A DNA stretch of 64,000 bases from JAEUJM01 sp041908445 (GCA_041908445.1 JAYRFK010000049.1:1-64000), one strand, 5' to 3'; positions 1-7,935 are shown, counted from the stretch's first letter. Translations and numbers: made by a program. Notes: generated by a model not told the origin, from the sequence alone.

Positions 1-204
1 AGGACGAACCGGATGCCGAAGGCGCTCCGACGAAGGAGGAACGCGGCGGCGGGAGGGTGACCGCCGGAGGCGGGCAGCGACGCGGACGAACCGGATGCCG
101 AAGGCGCTCCGACGACGGAGGAACGCCGCGGCGGGAGGTTGACCGCCGGAGGCGGGCAGCGACGCGGGCGAACCGGATGCCGAAGGCGCTCCGACGAAGG
201 AGGA
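1..204. repeat. 82-bp tandem repeat, 2.5 copies
   Basis: Copies start at about 2, 84 and 166. The third stops matching near 204. Copies one and two differ at only a few positions. Each unit contains an AAGGAGGA/ACGGAGGA string and a CCGCCGGAGGCGG segment. The 82-bp period is not a multiple of three and the unit carries a TGA, so it is not a protein repeat. The array may begin upstream of the window. It looks like intergenic repeat DNA in front of the acyl-CoA dehydrogenase gene. Confidence 0.85.
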
Positions 205-224
205 GCCAGTGTGATGTCTCACTT

Positions 225-236
225 GACCGGGTGGTC
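225..236. promoter_or_regulatory. Candidate operator upstream of acyl-CoA dehydrogenase
   Basis: GACC-GGGT-GGTC is a perfect 4+4 inverted repeat about 50 bases before the GTG start, next to a TAGTAAACAG stretch. TetR-type regulators of acyl-CoA genes often bind such palindromes. No regulator gene lies in view, so this is a weak inference. Confidence 0.3.
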
Positions 237-287
237 TAGTAAACAGTCGGGGCCAACCGAACGACCGCCACAGGGGGCATCGCAGCC

Positions 288-1403
288 GTGAACTTCGCCT
301 TCAGCGAGGAGCAGGAAGAACTTCGCCGCATCGTGCGCCAGTTCCTCGAGACCAAGTCCAGCGAGGCCGCCGTCCGCGAGCAGATGGAGACCGAGGCCGG
401 GTACGACACCGCGGTCTGGTCCCAGATGGCCGAGCAGATGGGCCTCCAGGGCCTCATCGTCCCCGAGGAGTTCGGCGGCTCGGGCTTCAGCTACGTGGAG
501 CTCATCGTCGTGCTCGAGGAGATGGGCCGGTCGCTGCTGTGCGCCCCCTACTTCTCCACCGTGGTGCTCGCCGCCAACACGCTGATCCACTCGGGTGACG
601 ACGCCGCCAAGGCCGACCTGCTGCCCGGCATCGCCTCCGGCGAGACCATCGCCACCCTGGCCTTCACCGAGCCGAACGGCCGCTGGGACGAGGCCGGCAT
701 CGAGGCCACCGCGACGGCTGCCGGCGACGGCTGGACCATCGACGGCACCAAGATGTTCGTGCTCGACGGCCACACCGCCGACCTCGTGCTCGTCGCCGCC
801 CGCACCGGTGCCGGCGTGTCGCTGTTCGCGGTCGAGGGCGGGGCCGACGGCCTCACCCGCACCCCGCTGGCCACCATGGACCAGACCCGCAAGCAGGCCA
901 AGCTCGAGTTCGCCGGCACCCCCGCCCGCCTGGTGGGCACCGACGGCGGCGGCTGGGCCGTCCTCGAGCGGGTCCTCGACCTCGCCGCGGTGGCCCTCGC
1001 CGCCGAGCAGGTCGGCGGCGCGCAGATGTGCCTCGACATGTCGGTCGAGTACGCCAAGGTGCGCGTGCAGTTCGGCCGGCCCATCGGCTCGTTCCAGGCC
1101 ATCAAGCACAAGTGCGCCGACATGCTGCTCGAGGTCGAGTCGGCCAAGTCGGCCGCCTACTACGCCGGCTGGTGCGCCGCCGAGCTGAACGACGAGCTGC
1201 CCTCGGTCGCCAGCCTGGCCAAGGCCTACTGCTCGGAGGCGTACTTCCACGCCGCCGCCGAGAACATCCAGATCCACGGCGGCATCGGCTTCACCTGGGA
1301 GCACCCGGCCCACCTGTACTTCAAGCGGGCCAAGTCGTCCGAGCTGCTCTTCGGCGACCCCACCTACCACCGCGAGCTCCTCGCCCAGCGCATCGGCCTC
1401 TGA
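288..1403 (+). CDS. Acyl-CoA dehydrogenase
   Basis: Flavoprotein of 371 residues that introduces an alpha-beta double bond into an acyl-CoA, passing electrons to ETF. The N-terminal helical domain starts MNFAFSEEQEELRR. The middle beta domain has the family-typical LAFTEPNG (around residues 124-131). The C-terminal helices carry VQFGRPIGSFQAIKHK and the late IHGGIGFTWEHP block. Length is normal for the family. The GTG start fits the family N-terminus. It resembles short-form actinobacterial FadE proteins used in lipid, sterol or aromatic acid breakdown; the substrate cannot be told. No partner dehydrogenase, ligase or thiolase sits beside it. Confidence 0.93.
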   Translation: MNFAFSEEQEELRRIVRQFLETKSSEAAVREQMETEAGYDTAVWSQMAEQMGLQGLIVPEEFGGSGFSYVELIVVLEEMGRSLLCAPYFSTVVLAANTLIHSGDDAAKADLLPGIASGETIATLAFTEPNGRWDEAGIEATATAAGDGWTIDGTKMFVLDGHTADLVLVAARTGAGVSLFAVEGGADGLTRTPLATMDQTRKQAKLEFAGTPARLVGTDGGGWAVLERVLDLAAVALAAEQVGGAQMCLDMSVEYAKVRVQFGRPIGSFQAIKHKCADMLLEVESAKSAAYYAGWCAAELNDELPSVASLAKAYCSEAYFHAAAENIQIHGGIGFTWEHPAHLYFKRAKSSELLFGDPTYHRELLAQRIGL

Positions 1404-1468
1404 GGCCGCGGCGGGTGCGTCCCGCCGAGGTGCTGTGATCCTGACCCCGTGCCGCCGGTGAGCCGACG

Positions 1469-1951
1469 ATGACCTTCGTGCTCGTCGTCCTCGCCGCGGT
1501 CGCGGTGGTCGTCATCGCCCTCGTGGCGGTCGGCCGGGTGACCGGCCAGCTCGCGTCGGCGCCGCCCCAGGTCCGCTACGACCTCCCCGAGGCCCTGGAG
1601 TTCGTCTCCTCGGCGCTGCCCGGCGACGTCACCGCCCAGGTCAGCTACGTCCAGGTGGAGGCGGTGCTGCGGGCCCACCTCGACTACCTCAACGCCAACG
1701 ACATCCTCGACGGCGTGCGCTACGCGACCGGCCACGGCCTCATCGTGGTGGCCGACGACGAGACGCTCGCCTACCTCCTCGAGCGGGAGGAGCGGGGGGA
1801 GTGGGGCGTGACCCCCGAGCAGGTCACCGCCATCCTCGAAGCCCACCTCACCTACCTCGAGTCGGTCGGCGTCATCGGCACGGCCGTGCCCGACCCGGCG
1901 GCCGTGGAGGACCTCGAGGACGACGGCCCGGACGGCGCGGCGCCCGCCTAG
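1469..1951 (+). CDS. Single-pass membrane protein with two related helical repeats
   Basis: 160 residues, not recognised. Residues 1-24 form one hydrophobic membrane helix (many V, A and L). The rest is soluble and acidic, ending in a D/E/A/P-rich tail. Two segments look like copies of one unit: VQVEAVLRAHLDYLNANDIL (about 63-82) and EQVTAILEAHLTYLESVGVI (about 115-134). It probably is an inner-membrane-anchored cytoplasmic or periplasm-facing small protein. No operon partner is evident: the preceding gene ends 65 bases upstream and a 372-bp gene-poor stretch follows. Confidence 0.75.
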   Translation: MTFVLVVLAAVAVVVIALVAVGRVTGQLASAPPQVRYDLPEALEFVSSALPGDVTAQVSYVQVEAVLRAHLDYLNANDILDGVRYATGHGLIVVADDETLAYLLEREERGEWGVTPEQVTAILEAHLTYLESVGVIGTAVPDPAAVEDLEDDGPDGAAPA

Positions 1952-1991
1952 CGCGGCGACCGCGCGGCCTCGCGAACTTTCCCCGCGTAAA

Positions 1992-2001
1992 TGACGCGTC
2001 A
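1992..2001. promoter_or_regulatory. TGACGCGTCA perfect palindrome
   Basis: A 10-bp perfect palindrome lies about 35 bases before the extended Shine-Dalgarno of the short-ORF element. A TTGACT string follows at 2019-2024. Together they could be operator and promoter of that element; this is unproven. Confidence 0.25.
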
Positions 2002-2053
2002 CCCGTGGGTGCGCGTGGTTGACTGTGCGGACCGAGGAAAGGAGGTGGTCCAA

Positions 2054-2101
2054 CTGAGCAGTGACATGTGTTCTGGGACTTCGGAGGTGGCTGGCCGCTA
2101 G
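2054..2101 (+). CDS. Possible 15-residue peptide, CTG start
   Basis: Reads LSSDMCSGTSEVAGR then TAG. The CTG is 8 bases behind the GGAGG of a near-perfect 16S-complementary Shine-Dalgarno, which is ideal spacing. The internal ATG at 2066 is 20 bases away, too far. The peptide has no membrane or signal character. It could be a regulatory leader peptide or a tiny protein, or simply a ribosome-binding decoy. Confidence 0.35.
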   Translation: MSSDMCSGTSEVAGR

Positions 2102-2234
2102 TCGGCTCGCTGGACCGGCTGACGAATCCAAGCCAGCACCGCCGGCATCGGTGGCCGGGACTGGTCCCACCCGGCAGACGGGGCTCGCCGAGCCCCGGAG
2201 ATCACACCGACCGGAACTTCCGGCAACGAAGTGC

Positions 2235-2266
2235 GAACGGGGGAGGGCTTCGGCCCTCCCCCGTTC
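2235..2266 (+). terminator. 14-bp hairpin with cUUCGg tetraloop
   Basis: Perfect 14-bp stem (2235-2248 with 2253-2266) closed by the extra-stable C(UUCG)G tetraloop. There is no U tract, as is common in high-GC actinobacteria. It ends the structured element and isolates the leaderless gene that starts at 2324. Confidence 0.7.
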
Positions 2267-2311
2267 CGCGTCCCGCCCGGCCCGGGTTCGCGTCGCTCCG
2301 GCGGCCACCCG

Positions 2312-2317
2312 TACGAT
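2312..2317 (+). promoter_or_regulatory. -10 hexamer TACGAT of the small gene at 2324
   Basis: TACGAT ends 6 bases before the ATG, the geometry of a leaderless transcript. It supports 2324 over the longer GTG-started frame from 2231. Confidence 0.55.
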
Positions 2318-2323
2318 GGCCGC

Positions 2324-2512
2324 ATGGATCGACCGACCCGCTTCGAGCACAACCGGTGGCTCGGGGACAAGCGCACCCAGCTCGTCTACGACCTCGACGC
2401 CGACGACACGGACCCCGAGGTGATCGCCGACATCATGGCGGCCGAGACCTTCCTCTGCTTCGGGCCGGACACCCTCGCCGAGGCCCGCAACCGCGGCTAC
2501 CGCCAGGGCTGA
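2324..2512 (+). CDS. Small conserved-looking acidic protein
   Basis: 62 residues, not recognised. It starts MDRPTRFEHNRWLGDKRTQL and ends in the basic ARNRGYRQG. No signal peptide or membrane segment. The middle is acidic (DLDADDTDPE). The ATG is chosen because a TACGAT -10 box lies 6 bases before it. The downstream hydrolase starts 1 base after this stop, so the two are translationally coupled and probably share an mRNA. Function unknown. Confidence 0.65.
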   Translation: MDRPTRFEHNRWLGDKRTQLVYDLDADDTDPEVIADIMAAETFLCFGPDTLAEARNRGYRQG

Positions 2513-2513
2513 G

Positions 2514-3290
2514 TTGGACCACCGCTTCCGCTCGGGCGACCTCACCCTGGCCGCCCACCTGGCCCGACCGGCCCACGGGGACGGCGCGGGCCTGCCGGGC
2601 CTGACCCTCCTCCACGGCTTCCCGACGGGCAAGGGCGGCGGGCCCAAGTCCGCCCACACCTATCCCCAGCTCGCCGACCGCATCGCCACCGAGCTCGGCT
2701 GGGTGGTCCTGGCGTTCAACCTGCGGGGCTGCCGGCCCTCCGAGGGCCAGTTCTCGCTGCAGGGGTGGCTCGACGACCTGTCGGCCGCCATCGACCACCT
2801 GCTCGCCGACCAGGGCGTGCAGGGCGTCTGGTGCGCCGGCTTCGGCACGGGCGGCGCGCTCGGGATCTGCGCCGGCGCCCTCGACCCGCGCATCTCGGGG
2901 GTGGCGTCGGTGGCCGCCCCCGCGGACTTCGAGGACTGGGCCCGGCGCCCGGCCCGGCTCCTCGCCCACGCCCGCGAGGTCGGGGTGATCGACGACCCGG
3001 CCTGGCCACCGTCGATGGACGCCTGGTCGCGCGAGCTCAAGGAGATCCGCCCCATCGACGCGGCGGCCCAGCTCGCCCCGCGACCGCTGCTCGTCATGCA
3101 CGGGAGCCAGGACGAGGTGGTGCCCGACTTCGACGCCCGCCTGCTCGCGGACGCCCACGGCGGCGCCGAGCTGCGCTTCATCGCCGGGGCGGGCCACCAG
3201 CTCCGCCACGACCCGCGCGCGGTGGCGGTGCTGCTCGGCTGGCTCGACCGTCAGAAGCACACCCGGCCGGCGCCCCGGCCGACCGCCTGA
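2514..3290 (+). CDS. Alpha/beta-hydrolase fold protein lacking the nucleophile
   Basis: 258 residues, TTG start directly behind the preceding stop. The fold is clear: oxyanion LLHGFPTGKGG near 32-42, NLRGCRPSEG near 69-78, acid D200 in GSQDE, histidine H228 in GAGHQLRH. The nucleophile elbow, normally G-x-S-x-G, reads G109-F-G-T-G113, so residue 111 is Gly instead of Ser, Cys or Asp. It is therefore either a non-catalytic binding or scaffold member or an enzyme using another residue. A single-base error (GGC for AGC) is a remaining possibility. Fold certain, activity doubtful. Confidence 0.8.
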   Translation: MDHRFRSGDLTLAAHLARPAHGDGAGLPGLTLLHGFPTGKGGGPKSAHTYPQLADRIATELGWVVLAFNLRGCRPSEGQFSLQGWLDDLSAAIDHLLADQGVQGVWCAGFGTGGALGICAGALDPRISGVASVAAPADFEDWARRPARLLAHAREVGVIDDPAWPPSMDAWSRELKEIRPIDAAAQLAPRPLLVMHGSQDEVVPDFDARLLADAHGGAELRFIAGAGHQLRHDPRAVAVLLGWLDRQKHTRPAPRPTA

Positions 3291-3317
3291 GGCACCGCCC
3301 GACCGGTCGACGGACCG

Positions 3318-3341
3318 CCCGGCCCGCCGGCCAGGGCCGGG
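3318..3341. terminator. Hairpin between convergent genes
   Basis: CCCGGCCC / GGGCCGGG, an 8-bp stem with an 8-nt loop, lies in the 53-bp gap between the convergent hydrolase and HhH-GPD genes. It could end transcription from both sides. Confidence 0.5.
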
Positions 3342-3343
3342 GG

Positions 3344-3928
3344 CTAGTCCCGCTTGGACTTGCCGGCGGCCTTCTGGGCCTTCTTCCAGGCCTGGACCTC
3401 GCGGAGCTTGGGCAACGAGTCCACGTCCGCCGCGGAGCGGGGCTCGCTGTCGCTGAAGGGGCCGGCGGCGGCCTTCCAGCCCCGGGGCGTCACCCCGAAG
3501 CGCTTGGCCAGCAGCGCCACGAAGATCTGGGCCTTCTCCTCGCCGAAGCCCGGCAGGGACGAGACCCGCCGGTAGAGCTCGGCCCCGGACGGCGCGGTCT
3601 CCCAGATCGAGGCGGTGTCGCCATCGAACCGGTCGACGATCTCGACCGCGATCGCGTGCGCCCGGCGGGCCATGGCCGCGGGGTAGCGGTGCACCGCGGG
3701 CTTCTCGCAGAACACCGCCACGAGGTCCTCGGGGTCCATGGTGGCGATGCCGGACGGCGACCACCGGTCGCCGAGGCGCTCCTTGATGACGATCGGCGAC
3801 TTGAACGCCCAGGTCATGGGGACCTGCTGGTCGAGGAGCATCCCCAGCAGCAGCGCGAGCGGGTCGTGCGCGAGCAGGGCGTTGGCGTCGTCGTCGAACG
3901 TGATCGGGAAGGACACGGTCTCGGGCAC
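3344..3928 (-). CDS. HhH-GPD superfamily protein
   Basis: 194 residues, related to base-excision DNA glycosylases. An N-terminal helical region carries LLLGMLLDQQVPMTWAF (26-42), matching the helix where glycosylases have LxQQT. The helix-hairpin-helix LPGFGEEKA is near 125-133. The usual catalytic Asp of a VDTHV-type motif is not visible, so activity is uncertain; it matches the uncharacterised actinobacterial HhH-GPD family I recall as TIGR03252. The tail is Lys-rich. The GTG start follows a TATCGT -10 box by 6 bases, so the mRNA is probably leaderless. Confidence 0.8.
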   Translation of the reverse strand: MPETVSFPITFDDDANALLAHDPLALLLGMLLDQQVPMTWAFKSPIVIKERLGDRWSPSGIATMDPEDLVAVFCEKPAVHRYPAAMARRAHAIAVEIVDRFDGDTASIWETAPSGAELYRRVSSLPGFGEEKAQIFVALLAKRFGVTPRGWKAAAGPFSDSEPRSAADVDSLPKLREVQAWKKAQKAAGKSKRD

Positions 3929-3934
3929 GCCCGC

Positions 3935-3940
3935 ACGATA
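3935..3940 (-). promoter_or_regulatory. -10 hexamer TATCGT
   Basis: Lies 6 bases before the GTG of the HhH-GPD gene on the minus strand; implies a leaderless transcript. Confidence 0.55.
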
Positions 3941-4016
3941 GCGATCGGACCCCGACGGTCACCCGGTGGTGGGCGGGGTCACCTGCGGCCGAAGTGCGGG
4001 GCCGGGCCGCCCCGGG

Positions 4017-4679
4017 TCAGTCCGTCGGCGCTGCGCCGTCCTCGGGCCCGCCGCGCTCGGCGAGCAGGACGAAGCCGCTCCGCTGGGTGTCCTCGTCGGC
4101 CACCCGCACGCCGTAGCGGTGGGCCAGGCGCACGCCCAGCCAGCCCGCCACGGCCAGCAGCGCCAGCGCCACGACCGAGAGCGCCATGACGGGGACGCCG
4201 GCCGCCTGGAGGCTGTCGTCGCGGCGGAGCAGGAACGACACCACGAACAGCACCAGCACGACGTCGGTGAGCACCAGGTGGCGCACGCCGGTGCGCCACG
4301 CCACGGTGCCCCGCGGGATGGCGAGCAGGTCGAGCACGCCGGCGGTGCCGGCGGCGAGGGCGCCGACGATGCCGGCGCCGACGAGCCAGAACGCCCCCCG
4401 GGCGTAGACGAGCTCCTCGTTGGCGGCGTGGGCGGCCAGGTCGAACGCGAAGCTGAGCACCCAGGCGCCGATGGGGATCCCCACGAGCAGCGGGTGCAGC
4501 GGCTGGCCGACCGGCCCGGCGAGCGGGCTGGTCGCGGCCCGGGCCGACCGGCGGCGGGCCTCGACCTCGTCCACCGGCGGGCCCGGCTCGGCCGCGACGA
4601 CCTCGCCGGCGCCGGCGCCGGCGTCCGAGGCGGTGTCAGCGTCCGAGTCGGCGTCGGCGGCGTCGGGCTCCGGGGGCAT
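4017..4679 (-). CDS. DUF2231 membrane protein
   Basis: 220 residues. The first 45 are acidic, low-complexity and probably disordered. The signature GQPLHPLLVGIPIGAW follows at about 58-73, then four membrane helices (near 63-85, 93-117, 132-150, 163-185). DUF2231 proteins are inner-membrane proteins of unknown role. A close paralogue forms the C-terminal third of the gene at 40153-42153, where GQPLHPLLV becomes GRPFHPLVA and the SFLLRR and RLAH(R/T)(Y/H)GVRVA blocks recur. A TAGGGT -10 box lies 9 bases before the ATG. Confidence 0.85.
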   Translation of the reverse strand: MPPEPDAADADSDADTASDAGAGAGEVVAAEPGPPVDEVEARRRSARAATSPLAGPVGQPLHPLLVGIPIGAWVLSFAFDLAAHAANEELVYARGAFWLVGAGIVGALAAGTAGVLDLLAIPRGTVAWRTGVRHLVLTDVVLVLFVVSFLLRRDDSLQAAGVPVMALSVVALALLAVAGWLGVRLAHRYGVRVADEDTQRSGFVLLAERGGPEDGAAPTD

Positions 4680-4688
4680 CGGGGCCAG

Positions 4689-4694
4689 ACCCTA
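4689..4694 (-). promoter_or_regulatory. -10 hexamer TAGGGT
   Basis: Nine bases before the ATG of the DUF2231 gene. It sits in the 32-bp gap downstream of aceE, giving the DUF2231 gene its own promoter. Confidence 0.45.
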
Positions 4695-4711
4695 CTCCCG
4701 GGGTCGGCGGC

Positions 4712-7414
4712 TCAACCCGCCCAGGGCACGGCGCGGTCGGGGTCGATCCCGTAGCGCCCGATGGCCTCGGTGATGGCCTCGGGCCCGATGCGGCCCGCCT
4801 CGCAGAGGCCGGTGAGCACGGCCACCACGACGTGGCCGGCGTCGATCTCGAAGAACCGGCGGAGCTGCTCGCGGGTGTCGCTGCGGCCGAAGCCGTCGGT
4901 GCCGAGCGACCGGTACGAGCGGGGGATCCAGCGGGCCACCTGGTCGGGCACCGCCCGCATGAAGTCGCTCACCGCCACCACCGGCCCCTCGCCACCGGCG
5001 AGGGCCTCGGTGACGTACGGCGTGCGGGGCGGCTCGCCGGGGTGGAGCCGGTTCCAGCGCTCGACCTCCAGCGCGTCGGCGCGGAGCTGCTGGTACGAGG
5101 TGGCGCTCCACAGCTCGACCGCGACGCCGTGGTGCTCGGCCAGCAGGTCGCGCGCCTGGCGGGCGGCGGCCTGGGCCGTGCCCGAGAACAGCACGCTCGC
5201 CCGGGGCGCCCCGTCGCCGAGGCCGTCGGGCGCGGCCTCCCAGCGGTAGAGGCCCCGCAGGAGCCCCTCGGTGACCCCCTCGGGCGCCGGCGGCATCTCG
5301 TAGTTCTCGTTGTAGAGGGTCAGGTAGTAGTAGACGTCCTCGTCCCGCCCGTACATGGCGGCGATGCCCTCGCGGATGATGGCGGCCATCTCGAAGGCGA
5401 ACGCCGGGTCGTACGAGCGGCAGGTGGGCACGGTGGAGGCCAGCAGGAGGCTGTGGCCGTCCTGGTGCTGGAGGCCCTCGCCGAGCAGGGTCGTGCGCCC
5501 GGCGGTGGCACCGAGCAGGAAGCCACGGGTGCGGGCGTCGGCGGCGGCCCAGAGCAGGTCGCCCACGCGCTGGAAGCCGAACATCGAGTAGAAGGTGAAG
5601 AAGGGCACCATGGGCACGCCCCGGGTGGCGTAGCTCGTGCCGGCGGCGGTGAACGACGCGGCGCAGCCGGCCTCGGTGATGCCCTCCTCGAGGATCTGAC
5701 CCGTCTGCGCCTCCGAGTAGGAGAGCAGCAGCTGGGCGTCGACCGCCTCGTAGAGCTGGCCCTGCGACGCGTAGATGTTGAACTCGCGGAAGAGTGCGTC
5801 CATGCCGAACGTGCGCGCCTCGTCGGGGATGATCGGCACGACCCGGGGGCCGAAGTGCTCGTCGCGCAGCAGGTTCCTCAGCAGGCGTGTGAAGGCCATG
5901 GTCGTCGACACCGCCTGGGCCCCGGAGCCGGCGGCGAGCTCGTCGAAGGGGCCGTCGGCCGGCAGCGTGAGCGGGCGCTTGACCTCGGTGGTGCGGCGGG
6001 GGAGCGACCCGTCGAGCGCGGTCCGCCGGGCCATGAGGTACTCGTGCTCGGGCGAGCCCACGGGGGGGCGGAAGTAGGGCGGGTCGGCGTCGTCGCGGAG
6101 CGTCTCCTCGGGGATCTCCGCCTCGAGGTGCAGGCGCTCGCGCAGCTCGAGGAGCTGCTTGGTCGACATCTTCTTGATCTGGTGGGTGGCGTTGCGGCCC
6201 TCGACGTCGGGGCCGAGGGTCCAGCCCTTGACCGTCTTGGCCAGGATCACCGTGGGCGCCCCCCGCTGCTCGGTGGCCCAGCGGTAGGCGGCGTAGAGCT
6301 TGCGGTAGTCGTGGCCGCCGCGGGGGAGCAGGCGCAGCTCGTCGTCGCTCAGGTGCTCGACCAGCTTGCCGAGGCGGGGGTCGGGGCCGAAGAAGTGGCG
6401 GCGGATGTGGGCGCCGTCGGCCGTCGTGTAGCGCTGGAAGTCCCCGTCGACGGTCGAGTTCATCTTCTCGAGCAGGACGCCGTCGACGTCCTTCGCGAGC
6501 AGCTCGTCCCACTTGGAGCCCCAGATCACCTTGATCACGTTCCAGCCGGCGCCCCGGAAGATGGCCTCGAGCTCCTGGATCACCTTGCCGTTGCCGCGGA
6601 CCGGGCCGTCGAGGCGCTGGAGGTTGCAGTTCACGACCCACGTGAGGTTGTCGAGCTGCTCGCGGGCGGCGAGGGAGATCGAGCCGAGGGTCTCCGGCTC
6701 GTCGCACTCGCCGTCGCCGAGGAAGCACCAGACCCGGGACTGCGAGGTGTCGTCGATCTGGCGGTTCTGGAGGTAGCGGTTGAAGCGGGCGTGGTAGATC
6801 GAGTTGAGGGGGCCGAGCCCCATCGACACGGTCGGGAACTCCCAGAACTCGGGCATCAGCCGCGGGTGGGGGTAGCTCGACAGGCCGTCGCCCGCGATCT
6901 CGCGGCGGAAGTGGTCGAGCTGGTCCTCGGTGAGGCGGCCCTCGAGGAACGCCCGGGCGTAGGTGCCGGGGGCGGCGTGGCCCTGGATGTAGACGTGGTC
7001 GCCGGCGAGGCCGTCGTCCTTGCCCCGGAAGAAGTGGTTGTAGCCGACCTCGTAGAGCGCCGCGCTCGAGGCGAACGACGACAGGTGGCCGCCGATGCCG
7101 TCGTCGTGCTTGTTGGCCCGGACCACCATGACCGCCGCGTTCCAGCGGATGAAGGCGCGGATGCGGCGCTCGATGTGCTCGTCGCCCGGGAACCACGGCT
7201 CCTCCGCCGCCGGGATGGTGTTGACGTACGGCGTCGCCACAGCGGCGGGGACGCCGACCTGCAGCTCGCGGGCGCGCTCGAGCAGCTTGGCGATGAGGAA
7301 CCGGGCGCGCGAGCGGTCGTGGGTGCCGACGACGGCGTCGAGCGAGTCCAGCCACTCCCGGGTCTCCTCCGGGTCGATGTCGGGCAGCTGGTGCACGAAG
7401 CCGTCGATGATCAT
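4712..7414 (-). CDS. aceE: Pyruvate dehydrogenase E1 component, homodimeric type
   Basis: 900 residues, normal for AceE. It decarboxylates pyruvate with thiamine diphosphate and reductively acetylates the E2 lipoyl group, feeding acetyl-CoA to the TCA cycle. The N-terminus MIIDGFVHQLPDIDPEET is family-typical. The ThDP motif runs from GDGECDEPE (about 232) to VVNCNLQ. NKHDDGIGGHLSSFAS and the late HQDGHSLLLAS block are also characteristic. The ATG at 7414 is chosen for its match to the family start; an in-frame GTG at 7447 would add 11 residues. The E2 and E3 genes are not in the window. It is divergent from rnhA. Confidence 0.96.
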   Translation of the reverse strand: MIIDGFVHQLPDIDPEETREWLDSLDAVVGTHDRSRARFLIAKLLERARELQVGVPAAVATPYVNTIPAAEEPWFPGDEHIERRIRAFIRWNAAVMVVRANKHDDGIGGHLSSFASSAALYEVGYNHFFRGKDDGLAGDHVYIQGHAAPGTYARAFLEGRLTEDQLDHFRREIAGDGLSSYPHPRLMPEFWEFPTVSMGLGPLNSIYHARFNRYLQNRQIDDTSQSRVWCFLGDGECDEPETLGSISLAAREQLDNLTWVVNCNLQRLDGPVRGNGKVIQELEAIFRGAGWNVIKVIWGSKWDELLAKDVDGVLLEKMNSTVDGDFQRYTTADGAHIRRHFFGPDPRLGKLVEHLSDDELRLLPRGGHDYRKLYAAYRWATEQRGAPTVILAKTVKGWTLGPDVEGRNATHQIKKMSTKQLLELRERLHLEAEIPEETLRDDADPPYFRPPVGSPEHEYLMARRTALDGSLPRRTTEVKRPLTLPADGPFDELAAGSGAQAVSTTMAFTRLLRNLLRDEHFGPRVVPIIPDEARTFGMDALFREFNIYASQGQLYEAVDAQLLLSYSEAQTGQILEEGITEAGCAASFTAAGTSYATRGVPMVPFFTFYSMFGFQRVGDLLWAAADARTRGFLLGATAGRTTLLGEGLQHQDGHSLLLASTVPTCRSYDPAFAFEMAAIIREGIAAMYGRDEDVYYYLTLYNENYEMPPAPEGVTEGLLRGLYRWEAAPDGLGDGAPRASVLFSGTAQAAARQARDLLAEHHGVAVELWSATSYQQLRADALEVERWNRLHPGEPPRTPYVTEALAGGEGPVVAVSDFMRAVPDQVARWIPRSYRSLGTDGFGRSDTREQLRRFFEIDAGHVVVAVLTGLCEAGRIGPEAITEAIGRYGIDPDRAVPWAG

Positions 7415-7473
7415 GCCGCCATGCTCACGGGTGGATGTCCGGATCACAACCGGTCCCGTGCCACCATCGCTCC

Positions 7474-7935
7474 ATGGCCGACCTCACGCAGGTGTACACG
7501 GACGGTGCCTGCTCGGGGAACCCCGGTCCGGGCGGGTGGGCCTGGGCGGTGCCCGGCGGCCCCTTCGCCAGCGGTGCGGCGACCCACACCACCAACCAGC
7601 GCATGGAGATCCAGGCCGCGCTCGAGGCGCTGCGGGCCCTCGACGGCCGGGTCGAGGTGGTGAGCGACTCGACCTACGTCGTGCACTGCTTCCGCGACCG
7701 CTGGTACGAGGGCTGGCGGCGGCGGGGATGGACCAACAGCCAGAAGAAGCCGGTGGCCAACCGGGACCTGTGGGAGCCCCTCATCGACCTCTACCTCGCC
7801 CGGGGGGACGTCACGTTCCGGTGGGTCAAGGGCCACAGCGGCGACCCCATGAACGACCTGGTCGACGGGCTGGCGGTCGAGGCGTGCACCCGCCAGACGG
7901 GGCGGACGGGCGGCGTGCCCGACGAGCTCGACTGA
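7474..7935 (+). CDS. rnhA: Ribonuclease HI
   Basis: 153 residues; hydrolyses the RNA strand of RNA-DNA hybrids (R-loops, Okazaki primers). The catalytic acids are in place: D10 (YTDGACSGNPGPGG), E45 (NQRMEIQAALEAL), D65 (VVSDSTYVV) and D131 (NDLVDGLA), with the WVKGHSG loop at 117-123 and the basic-protrusion-like WRRRGWTNSQKKPVAN at 81-96. Length is that of bacterial type I enzymes. The ATG at 7474 fits the family start. It is transcribed away from aceE and probably monocistronic. Confidence 0.96.
   Translation: MADLTQVYTDGACSGNPGPGGWAWAVPGGPFASGAATHTTNQRMEIQAALEALRALDGRVEVVSDSTYVVHCFRDRWYEGWRRRGWTNSQKKPVANRDLWEPLIDLYLARGDVTFRWVKGHSGDPMNDLVDGLAVEACTRQTGRTGGVPDELD

Larger units (their letters stand above)
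2035..2266 (+). ncRNA. Candidate structured short transcript with a mini-ORF
   Basis: Fills most of the 372-bp gap at 1952-2323. It opens with GAAAGGAGGTGGTCC (2037-2051), which pairs with the 16S rRNA 3' tail over 15 positions (14 canonical and one G-U pair). A 15-codon reading frame follows. Then come a 7-bp hairpin with a 5-nt loop (2179-2197), a CCGGA/TCCGG hairpin near 2210-2222, and a strong terminal hairpin (2235-2266). I believe similar sequence occurs in other actinobacteria, but I cannot check that here and know no assigned function. Confidence 0.45.

Noticed and set aside
1..204. CRISPR-like direct repeats
   Set aside because: The repeated unit is 82 bp and contiguous, with no unique spacers and no cas genes.
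2037..2051. Fragment of a 16S rRNA 3' end
   Set aside because: GAAAGGAGGTGGTCC is complementary to the 16S tail rather than identical to it on this strand, and no other rRNA sequence adjoins.
4832..7663. 943-codon plus-strand frame over aceE
   Set aside because: Shadow of the aceE reading frame; no domain content.
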